Assembly: GCA_900544545.1 (NCBI GenBank)
Contig: UQVY01000004.1
Span: 62,001-126,000, forward strand
DNA from: an uncultured Eubacteriales bacterium
GTDB lineage: Bacteria > Bacillota > Clostridia > Christensenellales > CAG-314
Direction of reading: 5' to 3'
Length of the DNA stretch: 64,000 nt
Positions 63,142 to 64,000 of this stretch are shown in pieces. Each line of letters opens with the position of its first letter. Within the stretch, counting starts at the first letter, position 1. Under the pieces are notes generated by a model. It saw nothing but the letters and a program-made list of their open reading frames with translations, had not been told where the DNA came from and made no database searches. The translations under genes were made by a program, and so were the position numbers.

Positions 63142-64000
63142 TTATTTGGACCAATCGAGAATGACCTTTCCGCTCTTGCCCGTGTTCATAAGTTCGAAGC
63201 CCTTAAGATAATCCTTATGGTCGAATCTGTGAGTGATAACCTTGCTGATATCGAGTCCGCTCTGAAGCATAGCTGTCATCTTGTGCCAGGTTTCGAAAAC
63301 TTCACGGCCGTAAATACCTTTCATGAAAAGGCCCTTGAATACGACTTTGTTCCAGTCGATAATCGTATTGGGTTTCTGAATGCCGAGAAGAGCAATCTTA
63401 CCGCCGTTAATCATAGCGTCGATCATCTGATTGAGAGCAATGCTGCTTCCGCTCATTTCAAGACCTACGTCGAAGCCTTCGACGATTCCCTGTTCCTTCA
63501 TAACGTCTTCGAGCTTTTCGTTAAGAGTATTGACCGTTCTGATGCTCGGGCAAACCTGTTTTGCGAGTTCGAGTCTGTAATCGGTAACGTCGGTAAGAAC
63601 TACGCGTCTTGCGCCTACGTGACGGGAAATAGCCGCAGCCATAATACCGATGGGACCTGCGCCCGTGATAAGAACGTCTTCACCCGACATAACGAACGAA
63701 AGAGCCGTATGAGTAGCGTTTCCGAACGGATCGAAAATGGCGTACATTTCTTCGGGAATAGCAGGATCGCAATGCCAGAGATTGGTAAGAGGAATAGCGG
63801 CGTATTCCGCGAAAATACCGGGTCTGTTGACGCCGATACCCTGAGCCGTAGGACAAAGATGCTTCTTGCCGGCTCTGCAGTTACGACAATGACCGCAGGT
63901 AACATGACCTTCCGCGCTCACTTTATCGCCGACCTTGAAGTCATCGCTGTGACCGTTGATTTCAACGATTTCGCCAACCCATTCGTGACCTATAATCATC
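63142..64000 (-). CDS. tdh: L-threonine 3-dehydrogenase (N-terminus beyond window)
   Basis: Zinc-dependent medium-chain dehydrogenase that makes 2-amino-3-oxobutanoate from threonine. The visible 285 residues lack about the first 55 residues, including the catalytic zinc cysteine; the Met at 63999 is internal. The structural zinc site is clear ([15 protein letters not shown]). [13 protein letters not shown] helix follows, then an NAD-binding Rossmann loop GAGPIGIM, and a C-terminal [15 protein letters not shown]. kbl follows after 30 bp. Confidence 0.93.
   Translation of the reverse strand, partial: MIIGHEWVGEIVEINGHSDDFKVGDKVSAEGHVTCGHCRNCRAGKKHLCPTAQGIGVNRPGIFAEYAAIPLTNLWHCDPAIPEEMYAIFDPFGNATHTALSFVMSGEDVLITGAGPIGIMAAAISRHVGARRVVLTDVTDYRLELAKQVCPSIRTVNTLNEKLEDVMKEQGIVEGFDVGLEMSGSSIALNQMIDAMINGGKIALLGIQKPNTIIDWNKVVFKGLFMKGIYGREVFETWHKMTAMLQSGLDISKVITHRFDHKDYLKGFELMNTGKSGKVILDWSK

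Noticed and set aside
1..64000. tRNA genes, rRNA genes, CRISPR arrays, insertion sequences and phage genes
   Set aside because: The intergenic regions were read for T-loop sequences, regularly spaced repeats, transposase-like frames and terminal inverted repeats. None was found.

Overview
The window is a dense stretch of a bacterial chromosome that looks like a spore-forming Firmicute of class Clostridia. The evidence is a SpoIVB peptidase, a YtxC-like protein, a DUF4364 regulator, AT-rich intergenic DNA, strong GGAGG ribosome binding sites and near-consensus sigma-A promoters. Gene content and order (PurL fused to its glutaminase, ThiI beside a NifS-like desulfurase, ScpA/ScpB beside an M50 protease) fit a gut-type anaerobic clostridium. 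An assignment near Christensenellales is only a guess. No rRNA, tRNA, CRISPR array, insertion sequence, integrase or phage gene was seen.

Layout. 1-5110, plus strand: the end of an ATP-grasp ligase, an unusually short AlaS, LeuS and a terminator. 5126-5548: a lone MazF-type toxin. 5644-16897, plus strand: a complete-looking purine operon, purE-purC-purF-purM-purN-purH-purD-purL, behind a structured leader RNA with its own promoter and terminator. 16898-17430 is AT-rich and gene-free, with one perfect inverted repeat. 17431-19724, minus strand: M50 protease, scpA, scpB. 19731-20328 is a gene-free, GC-rich structured patch upstream of a class A penicillin-binding protein (20329-22620). 22704-33283, minus strand: pheS, pheT, a U32 peptidase, mutS2, a cysteine desulfurase and thiI. 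33418-36844, minus strand: a YtxC-like protein and a very large orphan prepilin-like protein. 37095-41983, minus strand: a shikimate operon (unknown gene, aroE, aroB, aroA, aroC), divergent from a DUF4364 gene. 42856-46808, minus strand: the start of a division and cell wall cluster (mraZ, rsmH, an ftsL-like gene, ftsI). 47055-49470, minus strand: argR and recN. 49541-50096: an isochorismatase-family hydrolase. 50122-51896, minus strand: spoIVB and a membrane protein. 51972-58156, minus strand: a BmpA-type nucleoside ABC transporter followed by an unknown lipoprotein. 58234-64000, minus strand: an alpha/beta hydrolase, an MFS transporter with peptidase T, and kbl-tdh for threonine breakdown, with tdh cut by the window end.

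How the genes work together. The purine operon holds most steps from PRPP to IMP, missing purK and purB within the window, and is probably controlled by conditional termination in the leader. ThiI and the desulfurase next to it are probable sulfur-relay partners. MraZ probably represses its own promoter through three TGG repeats spaced 10 bp apart. ArgR probably acts on an ARG box upstream of its own promoter.

Points most worth a second look: the purE leader RNA, which matches no riboswitch class I recognise; the structured region 19824-20301; the AlaS lacking the beta-barrel and C-Ala regions; the giant orphan pilin-like protein; and the unknown protein heading the aro operon.
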